This document shows, in pieces, positions 21,668-32,269 of a stretch of 64,000 nucleotides of DNA (the stretch's first letter is position 1; every line of letters starts with the position of its first letter). The translations under genes and the position numbers were made by a program. Source of the stretch: Simmondsia chinensis (lineage: Eukaryota; Streptophyta; Magnoliopsida; Caryophyllales; Simmondsiaceae). The stretch covers positions 38,566,750 through 38,630,749 of the forward strand of contig JAGTTD010000005.1 of NCBI GenBank assembly GCA_018398585.1, in the 5' to 3' direction. The notes under the pieces are model-generated. The model made no database searches. It saw only the letters and a program-made list of their open reading frames with translations, and had not been told where the DNA came from.

Positions 21668-21895
21668 GTCTTTTTTTTTTTATAATTATAGAGAAAGTTC
21701 TCAATACAAACCGATGCATCCATTAAAGCGGGGTCCGAGAAAGGTTGCGCGAGTGGGAAAAAAAGCAAAACAAAACAAAAGAACCTAGAATCCATAGACG
21801 CCCAGAAACACATCTACACCTACCCCTGGGATACGAAAATGCCAAGTGGGTCACACCAATCCAAGCAAAAAACCCCTAAACATGAAAAAAGTATA
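21668..21895 (-). mobile_element. LINE 3' end (minus strand)
   Basis: Poly-T, TATAATTATAGAGAAAGTTC, TCAATACAAACCGATGCATC, AAGCGGGGTCCGAGAAAG and ACACCTACCCCTGGG match in order the units of the 19780-21345 array and 25605-25830. It is a separate dispersed insertion. Flanking DNA at 21350-21660 and 21900-22370 holds no gene. Confidence 0.6.
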
Positions 21896-22377
21896 TGTGA
21901 TGAAATAATGTAGAATTCACGGGATTTAACATAGTGATAACTATTGCACCTTGTTTGACGGTAATTAAGGGTTTGAGCTCATTTTACTCTCGGAAAATGT
22001 AATCAGTACCCTTTAAAGAAGAACATGAGATAAAATAAAGGAGTTGTTATCATCACGATAAAACTTGTTATTATCAGAGCAATGATGTGACTTACAAACA
22101 ATGAGAGCCACAAAGTTGCTTTGAAAATTACGATCTTATTCTAACAACAATAATTTTACCCTGGTAATAATATTACCATAAAATAATTAGATAATTAGCA
22201 ATTTTTTTATTTTTATTTTTTTGATTTTGGTTATTTTATTATAATAAAATAAAACAAAAGAGGAGATATGGGTGCACCGACTCAAGGGCCAAGGCTTCTA
22301 TAAAAAGGGCTAACTAGCAAACCATTCATCTCCACAACTAGCACTGTTTAGTTTCCTAATCAATTAAGCAGTGATTT

Positions 22378-22406
22378 CCTCTCTCTCTCTCTCTTTCTCT
22401 CTCTTG
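22378..22406 (+). repeat. CT microsatellite
   Basis: A run of CT dinucleotides with one TTT interruption. Confidence 0.9.
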
Positions 22407-22424
22407 TGGGTGCCCTAATTTTTT

Positions 22425-22575
22425 AGGGCATCGACCTCTCATCTGAGTCATTCGATTTGGTGTAATGGTTAGACTACCTGCCCCTGATCGTGAGATCTTG
22501 GGTTCGAAGCATACCTACCCCTTTGCTGGATCTTTATCTGGCCCTTGTTAGAACGTTGTTGTTATATATTATTAC
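22425..22575 (+). mobile_element. tRNA-derived SINE with TTG-type end
   Basis: GGTGTAATGGTTAGACTACC fits a Pol III box A and TTGGGTTCGAAGC a box B, about 30 bp apart. CTGGCCCTTGTTAGAACG and TTGTTGTTATATATT follow. The 72-nt tRNA fold cannot close (no 3' acceptor strand), so this is a SINE head and not a tRNA gene. No duplication was found. Confidence 0.55.
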
Positions 22576-22961
22576 CATCTAAAAAGAAATCTGCGTCTCA
22601 ATCATCATGATGGTTGTCATTATCACCGAATTACAAAGGGTAAAAACGGGTGGTGACAGAAGAGAGTGAGCACACATGGTGCTTTTCTTGCATGAAGTGT
22701 TTCCATGCTCGAAGCTATGTGTGCTCACTCTCTCTCTGTCACCTCGCCCCCTTCTTCTTTCTTTTGTATAGATGCATATATGCTTAAGTGTGTTATCTGC
22801 GATTCTCTATATAATTGTGATTTTTTTGTACTTAAATCGTATATCTATTTTTTTGTATAGATGCATGTCTGTTGTTGTTTTATTATTGCTTACATGTCTG
22901 ATATTACTTTATTTGAATCTTTTATATTGTTCTTTCCTTTTCTTTTCTTTTTAAAGTTGGA

Positions 22962-23068
22962 AGCCTTTCGGAAACAACCTCTTTTAAGTATAGCACCCTG
23001 CAAGGGTAAGAGGGCGTACATCTTACCCCCTCAAATCCTATTGTGGCGGGAGCCTTTGCGAGGAATAG
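22962..23068 (+). mobile_element. Decayed TTG-SINE 3' domain
   Basis: CCTTTCGGAAACAACCTCTT, CACCCTGCAAGGGTAAGAGG, GCGTACATCTTACCCCC and GGCGGGAGCC keep the order of the shared 3' domain; the TTG tail is lost. 22580-22960 holds only a weak inverted pair around GTGAGCACACATGG / AGCTATGTGTGCTCACTC (22665-22735). Confidence 0.5.
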
Positions 23069-23504
23069 AGAGAAATTCGAGATTTGGATTTGATTTTTCC
23101 ATGAAATTACTAGAACAATAGCCATCATTATGTCTTAATTTTATAAATATTAGCACTTCTTTTGGTTTTCTCAAAAATTAATATGCTGTGTTTTAGGGGA
23201 TTCAATCAGTTAGCTTTTTTATCAGGTGCATCTCTTTTTTAGTTGTTTTGCTTCTCTTCATTTTGGTGAGTTACATCGGGCCCATTCCTCACAGGCGTAT
23301 TGGCTTTTGTATTGTGAGTTCTCGTTAATTATGAGAAAAAATTTGATATACATGCTTGCAAAATTGTCAAGACCTTATAGGAAATATATGGCCATGGTAC
23401 AAAATTGTTGTTTCTTTTCCATAAATTCAATCTTCTACGTCATAAGCGGAGACATTTTTGTCTTAAAAATGTTTAATTCTACTTTTAAGGAGAAACTTGA
23501 AATA

Positions 23505-23656
23505 CGTAAGAGAGGTGTGTTTCTAGGCGTCTATAAATTTGTGGGCCTTTTGGTTTGTTTTGCTTTTTTCCTGCTCACACGGGCTTTCTCAGGCTCTACT
23601 TCTGTGGATATATTGGGTTATATTAAGAGCTTTCCCTCTAATTATCAGAAAAAAAA
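23505..23656 (+). mobile_element. LINE 3' end insertion
   Basis: GTGTTTCTAGGCGTCTATAA, GTTTTGCTTTTTTCCTGCTC, ACGGGCTTTCTCAGGC, CTTCTGTGGATATATTGGGT, GAGCTTTCCCTCTAATTATC and AGAAAAAAAAA form the best single example of this 3' UTR family. 23070-23500 and 23660-24660 hold no gene I can support. Confidence 0.65.
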
Positions 23657-24667
23657 ACTGTAAGAAAGTGTTTTTTTCTATTAAAATTCACTTTTTTGTT
23701 CGTCTGAAGCAAGCCTAAACAAGCACTTCATTTTTTTTTTTTTTTGATAATTAAACAAGCACTTCATATTCCTGTTCATCTCCTAGATCTTCGTATGATT
23801 TATTGTTATTCTTTCTTTGTTTTTTTTACCAATTACTATGTATTTATTTTCTTAATAAACCTAAAATTAAGTCATCTATGTTGCTCTAACCTTGATCATT
23901 TAACCAATATTTCGCATCTTGAGCTTCGTTTGTTGTTCTAACTACCTCGGTATAACTCAATTTAATGATTTTTAGCTGTCAGATGAATATCCAGGAAATT
24001 CATAAGGGATGCCTTCGTCCAGGAACCGACGAAGATAACAAGCTGACTGAACTCTAACCCGGAGTTTTAATTCAATTTGGGAGAAGTGCAAGATCGGGTG
24101 ATGGTGTGCTGGCTGCTAACAAGTGAGATTCTTACAAAAATTTATGGGCTCGAGAACATGTAATGATCTCTCTTAAAAGGAAAACAAAGGAGTGGATTCT
24201 CACAATTTTAGGGCATACTTTACATCATATTTTTTTTTGTTTGTTATTTTTAATTTTTAAGAAATTATACGGAGTGTTTTGCCTTAATTTTGTGTTGTAA
24301 TTGCTTTGACTGGAGGGGTGTGGTACTGGATGCTGGGTATATATCAGTCTGGTTCTTGGAGGTGTTTTTGTTATTTTCCATTTTCCTTACTTTGTTTGTG
24401 CCCTTTAGATTTTCCTTGAGAAATGTCGGTTTTTGTATCACGAGTTTACTCCCATTTTATTTTTTTTTATAATGAACCAATTACCCAAAAGTTTAAGTCT
24501 ATAGGTGAAGGCCCAGGTCGTCCTCTTACACAAATATCCGTTGAGCTTAAAACGTAGTTATTGCACATGCCTACCTCATACCTTATGCTTAAATTATATT
24601 AATATTGAAAGTGGGAGCTGTTAGGATTCGACTTGGCGCTTTCGTACCTCTGGGGTTGGTGTAGTTG

Positions 24668-24785
24668 TGTTTCTAGGCATCTATAAATTTTCGGGTCTTT
24701 TGTTTTGTTTGCTTTTTTCCCACTCATGTGAGCTTTCTAGGGCTCTGCTTCGGTGTATACACCGGCTTGTACTGAGTGCTTTATC
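24668..24785 (+). mobile_element. LINE 3' end fragment
   Basis: GTGTTTCTAGGCATCTATAA, TTTTGTTTTGTTTGCTTTTT, GAGCTTTCTAGGGCTCTGCT and CTTGTACTGAGTGCTTTATC parallel 23516-23640. A pyrimidine-rich TTATCT/CTTTAT simple stretch follows to 24885. Confidence 0.55.
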
Positions 24786-24984
24786 CTTATCTTTGTCTTT
24801 ACCTTATCTATCCCTATCCCATTCACATTCTTTTTCTTTATCTCTTATACCTCTATCTATACCCTTTTCTTTATCTCACCTTATATGTGATCGGTGCCTG
24901 TGCGGCATTCTTTTTTTTTTTTTTTTGTCATACTCATGCATTTGTTGCTTCTCCTGTTGTCAGGTCTTTGGCTGATTGTTGCGG

Positions 24985-25126
24985 ACCAGCTTTCCAGGCT
25001 GGGGGTCCTAGGAAACAGCCTCCCTTCATGGTAGCCCCCTGAAGGGAGAAGGCTGCGTACACCTACCCTCCCAGACCCTGCTTAGGCGGAAGCCCTTGGA
25101 GGCACTGGGTTTGTTGTTGTTGTTGA
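24985..25126 (+). mobile_element. TTG-tailed SINE, 3' domain well preserved
   Basis: CCAGGCTGGGGGTCCTAGGA, AACAGCCTCCCTTCATGG, CCTGAAGGGAGAAGGCTGCG, ACCCTCCCAGACCCTGC, TTAGGCGGAAGCCCTTGGAG, GCACTGGGTTTGTTG and a TTG run. No 5S sequence lies upstream; the 5' side (24900-24985) is not recognised. It is either a head-less insertion or one with a different head. Confidence 0.7.
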
Positions 25127-25604
25127 TTCGAACATGTGACCTCTTTATTATCAAGGCTCTGCTACCATGTCATAAAATCAATTATCCCAAAAACTCTAGC
25201 TTATGGATGAAAGCTAGGAATCGGTTTTATACTCTAACAGTTTTCAATTTTTATCAAGTTCGGGAAAACCGAAGAAAATAATGCAAGAAAGTATTAAAAA
25301 AATGATCCCAAATGGTTTATTGGGATCAGAAATTTAACAAAACTGGAATATTATTTGTATTTTTAATTTTTCTGTATTGACTGAAACCCTATACCAGTAC
25401 GGTCTCTCTCTTTTTTTTTTTTTTTTTTTTTCTGTGTATGAAAACCCTAGAAGATAAGAACAGTAATCCATGACCCAGAATTCGATGCTCGTTTGTTTAG
25501 CATAATTTGTTCTTATTAACGTACAATCATGTATTAATTTAATTTAGTTACTGATATGTACCTGGGATTTCAATTATATCTGATTGAAACTATCCAAATC
25601 ATTT

Positions 25605-25830
25605 TTTTCGATAAAGAGAGAGAACACTCTCAAAATAAGCTGGCGCACCCACTGAAGCGGCACCCTAAAGGGACCGTAAGAGCGGGGAAAAAGCAAAACA
25701 AAAGAGACTTGAAAATCAAAATATGCATAAAAACACACCTACACCAACTCTTGGGGAAAGAAAACGCCTAGAGAACACCCAAACTAAGCCAAAAGAACAC
25801 CTAAACATGAACAACGAGCACCACCCAGAT
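25605..25830 (-). mobile_element. LINE 3' end (minus strand)
   Basis: TTTTTTTCGATAAAGAGAGA, GAACACTCTCAAAATAAGC, CACCCACTGAAGCGGCACCC and ACACACCTACACCAACTC correspond to 21668-21895 in the same order. Confidence 0.6.
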
Positions 25831-25886
25831 CATATTTGTTAACGTTTTGGAATTTATCACTATAGTAGAAGTAAATTTCAGAAGAA

Positions 25887-26235
25887 AGTATGGTTAACGC
25901 TTTTTTGGTTATTATTTGGAAAATTTGGACGACGAGGAATAGAATCATTTTCGAAGGCGCTCGTTGGGATATCAAGGACATCAAGTGCTCAATTAAGATT
26001 AAATTAGGCTTTTGGGTGAAAGCCTGGTGTGACTCACTTCTGTACTATCCAGTAGACTCAGCGCGAAACATTCGGTGCTTCAAAGCTTGGTCGCGGACAT
26101 TGTAAACCATGGATATCTTATGGTTTTTTTTGCTTTGTGTTTTTCTTAAGTCTTTACATTGTATTTTTTGGGTCCCCTAAGTCGGGACGCAAGCTTCCTG
26201 TATTCCGAGCTTAGCCCGGTATTTATCGAAAAAAA
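25887..26235 (+). pseudogene. LINE ORF2 C-terminal fragment and 3' UTR
   Basis: The frame at 25890-26105 reads FLVIIWKIWTTRNRIIFEG, then LGFWVKAWCDSLLYYPVDSA. This is the same C-terminal peptide as in the 17534-18720 LINE (VIWVMWNTRNKVVFENG, VKAWCQELPYSPNDIA), so it is a related, more truncated copy. The tail ends TATTTATCGAAAAAAAA. Confidence 0.75.
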
Positions 26236-26240
26236 ATACT

Positions 26241-26855
26241 GGAATCCCACAGAGGAGTTGTGAGAGTGAAAAGATTAATTTATAAGTCTAGTGAGTACTC
26301 TAGCTAAAGCCAATTGATTTTAGGAAGGAATCCACTTGGGCTTACATTTTTTTTTCCTATAATTAGACACAACGTCGCGAAATAAGTAGACTACTCGCCA
26401 AGCGAGGCCTAAATTCAACCTTAAAAACACGTGGACCAAAACATCTAGCACAAAAAACAAAGAAACAGGATGATACAAAAATGCCCAGACCAACAAGCAC
26501 TACACAAGACTCAACACACGACAAAACCAGACAGCGAAAATAAACCCAACCAGAAACAAAGAAACAGGCTAAGCAACTCGTAAAAACAAAAGGAACGGGA
26601 ATACGGCAAAAGAGCAAACTCATCGCATCTTCATCTTCTATAGAGCATGGTTTTCACCATAGGTGTGGATCGAATCCTTCAAAATCAAGGCCTAGCCTTT
26701 TTTTTCATAGGATATCATCCCAGCAAAATCAAGGCCCAGCCAAGTGTGTGGATCGAATCCACACATTTGGGCTTACATGTGGAGCTCTTGTGTATCAACC
26801 CTAAGGGTAGGGCCTAAAGGCCCAATGAAATTGTAACATCTCATATACGAAGTCT
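26241..26855 (+). repeat. About 200-bp dispersed repeat, copy B, split by an insertion
   Basis: The left half 26241-26347 (GAATCCCACAGAGGAGTTGT, GAGTGAAAAGATTAATTTAT) and right half 26767-26855 (TGGAGCTCTTGTGTATCAAC, GGGCCTAAAGGCCC) match copy A. TTGGGCTTACAT at 26336-26347 and 26767-26778 is a 12-bp duplication around the insert 26348-26766. Confidence 0.7.
26348..26766 (-). mobile_element. Retroelement 3' end inserted in repeat copy B
   Basis: Starts with poly-T then CCTATAATTAGACACAACGT, the minus-strand form of a LINE tail, followed by CTCGCCAAGCGAGGCC and a C/A-rich body. The 12-bp flanking duplication supports target-primed insertion. Confidence 0.6.
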
Positions 26856-26879
26856 AGGTGGAAAAACTACTTTATATAC

Positions 26880-27780
26880 CCCTTCTCTTTTGACCAGGTA
26901 AAGTCTTGTGAGCTTAGAGCGGGCATGGTGGGCCATACACGCACTTTGAACCAAACTTTTATTTTTACGACCAATGCATCTTTAGTCGTTACAACAGAGT
27001 TGAACTTTTCATATAAGCTCGAGCTTCAATTATCCATCTTTGGCAGAATTCGAGGATACAAGCTCGAGATCATGTACCAACCTTAGGTCGTTACTCTAGT
27101 TGTGTATCCTTGGCCAATCTTGAGGGTGCATGCTCAAGCCAGATGTGTTGCCTAGTAGCCATTGAACCGGGCTCAAGCTCAAGGCTGCAAGCTTGAGCTC
27201 GAGAGACGCATCTTGACTTTCTATATCTGTTATTTCCTTAATTAAGGCCGATATATTTACTCCTCAATATCCACCCACTATCCCTATTGAGGGTGGATTT
27301 TCCACCCACTTTCCATAGCTGACGGTTGCTTGAACTAGCAAACTTTTACCTATGAATCAATGCCTGCGAGCATTGATTGACACACTGAAATACACAAAAA
27401 CACTCCTTCCTCTTCTCCAAAAATAAACTTTCTTCTCTTCTTTATTAAGCAAGTTGAAGCGTGCTCCAATCAATCTTCCTTGAGTACACTATTGAGGTTG
27501 GTGTCGTGTTAACCCTAGAGGTTGGAGTGCCCATGGTCCCGTTGTACCTATGCGGGGGCATAAACGACTTAGGGAAGTGGAATTAACTACAACACGACAA
27601 TTATATGGTTTAATCTCTTTTTTCTGCTCTCTGTAAATTCTGTCATTTTTTTATTCGTTTCGATCAACCTCGAGGTCCTATTTTTCGTCCCTGAGACCAT
27701 ATTGTTGTAGTTTGAGTTCACTTTTGTTTGCATTAAAGTTATATTTTGGTTGCTCAATAACGTCATTTTCCAACGATTAT
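26880..27780. other. Unassigned spacer, possibly LTR-like at 27230-27600
   Basis: 26990-27210 carries AGCTCGAGCTTCAATT-type words of old GAGCTC-rich elements. 27230-27600 has a CT-rich leader and a GTTGGTGTCGTGTTAACCCT stretch that could be an LTR 3' part, but no paired LTR or primer site was found. Confidence 0.3.
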
Positions 27781-27802
27781 ATACTAAGATTTGAACATTT
27801 AT

Positions 27803-28037
27803 ATACCAACACGCCGTCACTAGATTCCATTAGAACTCCGAAGTTAAGCGTGCTTGGGCAAGAGCAGTACCAAGAGGGATGACCTCCTATAAATTCCTCA
27901 CCCTCAAGTTTGAAGGTACTCGGAAATAGTCTCTCTTCAGGGGTAATACCCTGAAGGGAAAAGGTTGCGTACATTTCTCCCCCCCCCCCCCCCCCCCCCC
28001 GACCCTGCGGGAGTTCTTGAGGCACTGGATATGTTGT
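27803..28037 (+). mobile_element. 5S rRNA-headed SINE, copy 4 (diverged, with poly-C)
   Basis: ATACCAACACGCCGTCACTA, TTCCATTAGAACTCCGAAGT, TAAGCGTGCTTGGGCAAGAG and CAGTACCAAGAGGGATGACC are 5S-like. GGTACTCGGAAATAGTCTCT, TACCCTGAAGGGAAAAGGTT, GACCCTGCGGGAG and TTGAGGCACTGGATATGTTG form the tail. The start keeps the older 5S form ATACCA(G)CAC rather than the GGGTTCATTTACC start of copies 1, 3 and 5. Target duplication is unclear. Confidence 0.8.
27979..28000 (+). repeat. Poly-C tract (22 C)
   Basis: The homopolymer replaces the CCACCCCTCCCAGACC-type segment of the SINE 3' domain, so it arose by expansion of an existing C-rich word. Confidence 0.9.
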
Positions 28038-28519
28038 GTATTACATATATGTCTTCATGTTTCAATGTATACTGTAACATATATCGATGTTTGAAAAATA
28101 TCTATCAGGTATCATATGTTGAATTTCGATAGTTTGTCACGGGAAATGATGAAACTGAACAAGATCTCAACAATATTTATGTATCCTGCATTAGATTCAA
28201 GGGTTTCTAGCCAAAAAGTATTGACAAGGCACATTATTTCGGAAAGGTCCCCAGCTGCCATTGGAATTTGGAAAATTTTTATCATGAGATGGTGAATTTT
28301 CACTTTAGAATACTCATATGTCTCATACATATTATTTTATTCAAGTTTACATCATATTGTTCGGCTGAAAATTAGCTTAATTATGACACTAATACAAAGA
28401 GTTCGGACAAAGAGTACCCAGATAGTAAAATTTTTAAATTTTATTATGCTTTGTCAGTGTAGATATTAGGATGTCGGGATACATAGATGATAAATGCTCA
28501 AGTATCAGGGTATCTAAGT

Positions 28520-29110
28520 GATAAATGCAACAACCACTTTTGCAGAATTCTCGCCCCCTTATGGGTTATGTGGAAGAGTCGTAACAAAATGGTCTTTCAG
28601 GGGTTAATGCCTGATCCATGCCATGGTCCTGTTGGAAGCGCAAGTGAAAAGTGGAAGTTGCTTAATTAGGTAGATCGGTGCCAAACTTATCCTTAGGAAA
28701 CTAGACATAGGAACATAGGAACATATCCAGTGCCTCAAGGGCTCCCGCTTACGCAGGGTCTGAGGGGGCGGATGTACGCAGCCTTCCCCCTTCAGGGTGT
28801 TAACCTGAAGAGAGACTGTTTCCCAGCCTTAGGAAACTAGACAATCAGGTAAATAACATGAATGTGTGTAGCGGACTTCACAAGAAATTGATTGGGTGAA
28901 TCTGAATATCGATGGATTTAGGAGGTGTTTACGACGAAGATGGTCAGTGTATTATTCATCATATTGGAGTTCTGTATGAGATGAGATTCGTAAGGATGAG
29001 CTATACTCAAGCTCTAGCTACACACCTGACTTAATATTTCTTAGCTCAAAAGAAGTGGGGAGCTTGAATGGTTATTGTTCCAGAGAGGTGATCACAAAAA
29101 ACGATAAGAG
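28520..29110 (+). pseudogene. Decayed LINE ORF2 C-terminus and RNase H, split by a SINE
   Basis: At 28550-28600 the frame reads PLWVMWKSRNKMVFQG, the usual LINE C-terminal motif. After the SINE, 28880-28930 gives DWVNLNIDGF, which resembles the start of the RNase H domain of plant LINEs. Stops and frameshifts are frequent. The RNase H assignment is by motif only. Confidence 0.6.
28708..28826 (-). mobile_element. Head-less TTG-type SINE with 17-bp TSD and variant tail
   Basis: On the minus strand: GCTGGGAAACAGTCTCTCTT, CACCCTGAAGGGGGAAGGCT, GCGTACATCCGCCCCCTCAG, ACCCTGCGTAAGCGGGAGCC, TTGAGGCACTGGATATG, then TTCCTATGTTCCTA in place of TTG repeats. CCTTAGGAAACTAGACA is repeated exactly at 28691-28707 and 28827-28843. 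Only 119 bp long and without 5S or tRNA head, yet bounded by a clean duplication. Confidence 0.85.
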
Positions 29111-29774
29111 GGAGAGACGTATAATCGCCCACTTTGGATGAGGCCTGCCATGGAGAGAGAGAATACGTGGTCTGAGGGCCCCCCTCGCCCCCATCATATA
29201 GAACATCGGTCAACTAGGACACCCAGTTCGTGGGTGCCCGGTCTGAGGGGCCAGCATTCTGGGCACCCAATTCGAGGGCGTCCCTTTTTGGGTCACGGGT
29301 ATCTGAGCGAGTAAATACTGGGCTAGTATTATAAACAGCGGGAATATTTAATTGCTTGGAATTAAGTTTTAAAGAGAGTTTTTAATTTCATTAAATTCTC
29401 ACAAACCCTGGACAGAGTTTATATAGGCATACATAGGAGAAACCCTAATCACTTCAGAATAAATTACCAAATGGGCTTAGACCTTCACTCGAGAAAGAAA
29501 CCCTATTGGCATGATCTTTTTCTCCTTAGACTTGGTTCATAACAGTATAAAACCGGGCTTCATACCAGATATCGAAATGTATTAGAAAACATTTATACAT
29601 TGATTATTCTTAGATCTTACTTTAATGATGCATTTTACATGGTTACATCGGACCACATATTTCATCTTTGATACTTACATTTATTGTATCTCCATGAAAG
29701 CTAATGTTTTGTATAATTGAAAAAATTTATGCTTTGGTGATTAAAGTGGAAGTGGTCCATTTGTAGCTTCACAC
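29110..29774. other. Unassigned spacer, possible LTR remnant
   Basis: 29340-29470 (ATTTCATTAAATTCTCACAA, GAGTTTATATAGGCATACAT, AACCCTAATC) resembles a minus-strand LTR leader, but no primer site or partner LTR was identified. Confidence 0.25.
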
Positions 29775-29782
29775 TGGAACCT

Positions 29783-30230
29783 GAGGATGGCAATGGGACG
29801 GGACGGGTACGGAGCGGGACTTATCTATATTCATACTCGCTGTTCAAATTCATACCTATACTTTTCCTATTACCCGCCACGGATATGAAGTGGATACCTA
29901 TACTCCCCTTCCCAAAATTACTAGGTGGTATCCATACCCGCTCTGTACCTGCCCTAATTATTTAATATTATTTTTAAAAATTCAATTGTATTTTTCTATA
30001 ACATTAATTAAATAATTTAGATAATTTAATTTAAGCACGTATTTTTTAATTTGAAAATTAATTAGATATAAAATAGAGCGGGGATGGTAGATATAAGGTG
30101 AGGCGAGACTGGTATGGAGCGGGGAAGGGCAGGTACAACATTATACCCTACTCACCCCATACTCGCTACCTGCCTCAATTATACCCATACCTGTGAGTAA
30201 CGGGTTTTATCTATCCTATTGCCATCCTTA
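29783..30230. mobile_element. TAGGGATGG-family hAT-like MITE with perfect 8-bp TSD
   Basis: Ends are GAGGATGGCAATGGGACGGG and CTATTGCCATCCTTA. The exact 8-bp duplication TGGAACCT lies at 29775-29782 and 30231-30238. The interior holds CGGGTACGG and TACCCGC words with an AT-rich centre. Non-autonomous, no transposase. Confidence 0.9.
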
Positions 30231-30727
30231 TGGAACCTCAAGCCCACTCTTTTCTCGTGCTATGAACAAAATTATTCACTTGCACGATTAAAAATACTAA
30301 TTTGAGATAGTTTATTACTAAATGTTAAAACATAAAATCATTTATGCGTTTTTACCCATCTATTTAAACTTTTGAGATTGTTTAATTTTTAATATTATTT
30401 AATAACAAATAAGTGGAAGTGGTCCACAAATAATTCCAAGGTAATCCTTACTAATATTATTTTTTTATTCAATAATATTTCATGTCGACTTCCAATATAA
30501 GTATTCTCCATAATTAATTATTCAAAAATTGAATAGAAGTAGCAAATTCCAATGATTTAATTTATTAATATTTTGGGATTCCCACCACGTTGTAAGTTAA
30601 TTCCAATTTCACTTGTAAAGCTTTGATTTGCTGTTAAGTTACTTGTTCTTGTTAAACTTCTATTGCTTTTCTAGTAGATAAGCTTAGTTAGGGCAACATA
30701 ATTGGGGTCCATGATTAGAAATTTATT

Positions 30728-30863
30728 TCTCAGGTTAGGGGTTCTCGAAAATGACCTTTCGTTAGGGTATTAGCTTGAAAGGGTAAGGGTGCGTACATTC
30801 CACCCCTCACAGACCCTGCTTACATGGAAGCCCTTGAGGCACTGGGTCTATTGTTGTTGTTGT
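30728..30863 (+). mobile_element. Head-less TTG-tailed SINE with 16-bp TSD
   Basis: TCTCAGGTTAGGGGTTCTCG, AAAATGACCTTTCGTTAGGG, GGTGCGTACATTCCACCCCT, CACAGACCCTGCTTACATGG, AAGCCCTTGAGGCACTGGGT and TTG repeats. TGATTAGAAATTTATT is exact at 30712-30727 and 30864-30879. The start GGTTAGGGGTTCTCGAAAA equals the segment just after the 5S part in copy 2, so this copy begins where the 5S head ends. Confidence 0.9.
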
Positions 30864-30879
30864 TGATTAGAAATTTATT

Positions 30880-31505
30880 GGTCTTTGGCTTCAAGATTTG
30901 GTGCGGTACGGAAATGAAAAGTTCGAATTGAGCATGCAAATTCGAAAATCAATATTGAAATCCATTGAAAAGAGTGTAAAAACTAAGGTTTGTCTTCGTA
31001 AATTTGGGAATGAAGATTAGAATCATCTATAGCTACTACTTATTGGCAAACAAAGAGAAACCCTTATATGCAAAATTAAAAAAAAAAATCCCAAAATACG
31101 AAATTATGAAAACGCCCTTAAATTATGCGGAAAACATAAAAGTGACCTGAAAACACGTTTAAAAGCTGAATTTGAGAAAAACATGTGAGGCCAAAGGTGA
31201 AGCGTCTTAGGTTGCATGGTTCATTGCAATGGCTTCGTTTTGACGGGTTATGGGTTGTAACTCCTTACAGATAAAAAATTATGACCGTTTGAAATTGGTT
31301 GCACAAATTAGTGCTTCCGGCTTACCTGTTTGGGCTTCAGGCGGTCCAACTATTCCAAAACTCTTCCACTAATCATCCAAAGAGTAATAACATCGTCAAA
31401 ATATTAAAGTACAAGTCTAAGGACTAAATTTCCTGGTTAGTTTTGTCAGAATATTTGTCATGTCCTTTGTTTGGTATTTTGACCATTATAGATCCTAATC
31501 ACTGC
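30880..31505. other. Spacer with no gene identified
   Basis: AT-rich and non-coding. Parts (31070-31340) echo 19290-19620 in wording (AAATTATG..CAAAA, AAACACGTTTAA, GCGGTCCAACT), so an old dispersed repeat is shared by these two places. Confidence 0.35.
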
Positions 31506-31508
31506 TAC

Positions 31509-32150
31509 TTTTTTCGATAATTAGTAAAAAAAGTCACGATTGTTAATAGGAGCACCCACAAGAGTAAGGCCCGGGAATATATGCAGAAAAGTGTGTAGTA
31601 AAAAAGATCATTACAAGAATATCATAAAAGATACCAGAAGCAAAATTGAAAATTAGAAGATATTGGAAGACCTCACCAACATTGGGTAAGATACAATACA
31701 GTAGGAAAAAACGGACTAACACTCCACTAGTATAATAACAAAAGAAGTACAAATTACAGAAATAAACTACCTCCGTAAGGAAAATCCCACCGATTATTAT
31801 TCCGATTTACTGTTCACGTGCTCTTTACGTGATGTCCTACGTCATACCTCCCGTCCTAAAGTTTACCCTTGTCCTCAAAGCTGAAAGTGTGGGTACTTTT
31901 GCCTTTTTTCTATAATTACAGACAAAGTTGCAATATAAAATGCGCACCTTGTACAAACAAGATCTGAGTCAACCTGTAAAAGTAGGGTTGAAAGCAGAGA
32001 CAAAAATAATACAACAGAGTACAGACCTAGAAAACAGGATTATGGGCTTTTGGCATAAATGTAAGCGCGGGTGATCAAACTAGCTTTTGGCACACAAATG
32101 GATCCGGAGTCAACCCTTGGAAGAAAATTTTCCAAGACTATTCAAAATTT
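31509..32150 (-). mobile_element. Two LINE 3' ends on the minus strand
   Basis: 31509-31750 starts TTTTTTCGATAATTAGTAAA and 31905-32150 starts TTTTTTCTATAATTACAGAC. Both continue with AATA/AAAA-rich and CACC-containing sequence as in the minus-strand tails elsewhere. They are separated by about 150 bp of unassigned DNA. Confidence 0.5.
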
Positions 32151-32269
32151 CAGTACAACAGGATCACACAATAGCCCAGATGGGATGCCCGGATGAACTG
32201 TGCCGGAGGCGGACACTTAATTAGCGCAGAATCCTTTTTAACAATGAATTGCAAATGGTAGAAGACCTC

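Noticed and set aside
22425..22575. Intact tRNA gene
   Set aside because: Box-A and box-B-like words are present but no acceptor stem closes; the same holds at 55530, 60185 and 10329.
23226..23663. Possible 145-residue membrane protein
   Set aside because: The hydrophobic translation comes from T-rich LINE 3' UTR and AT-rich spacer; no conserved frame is evident.
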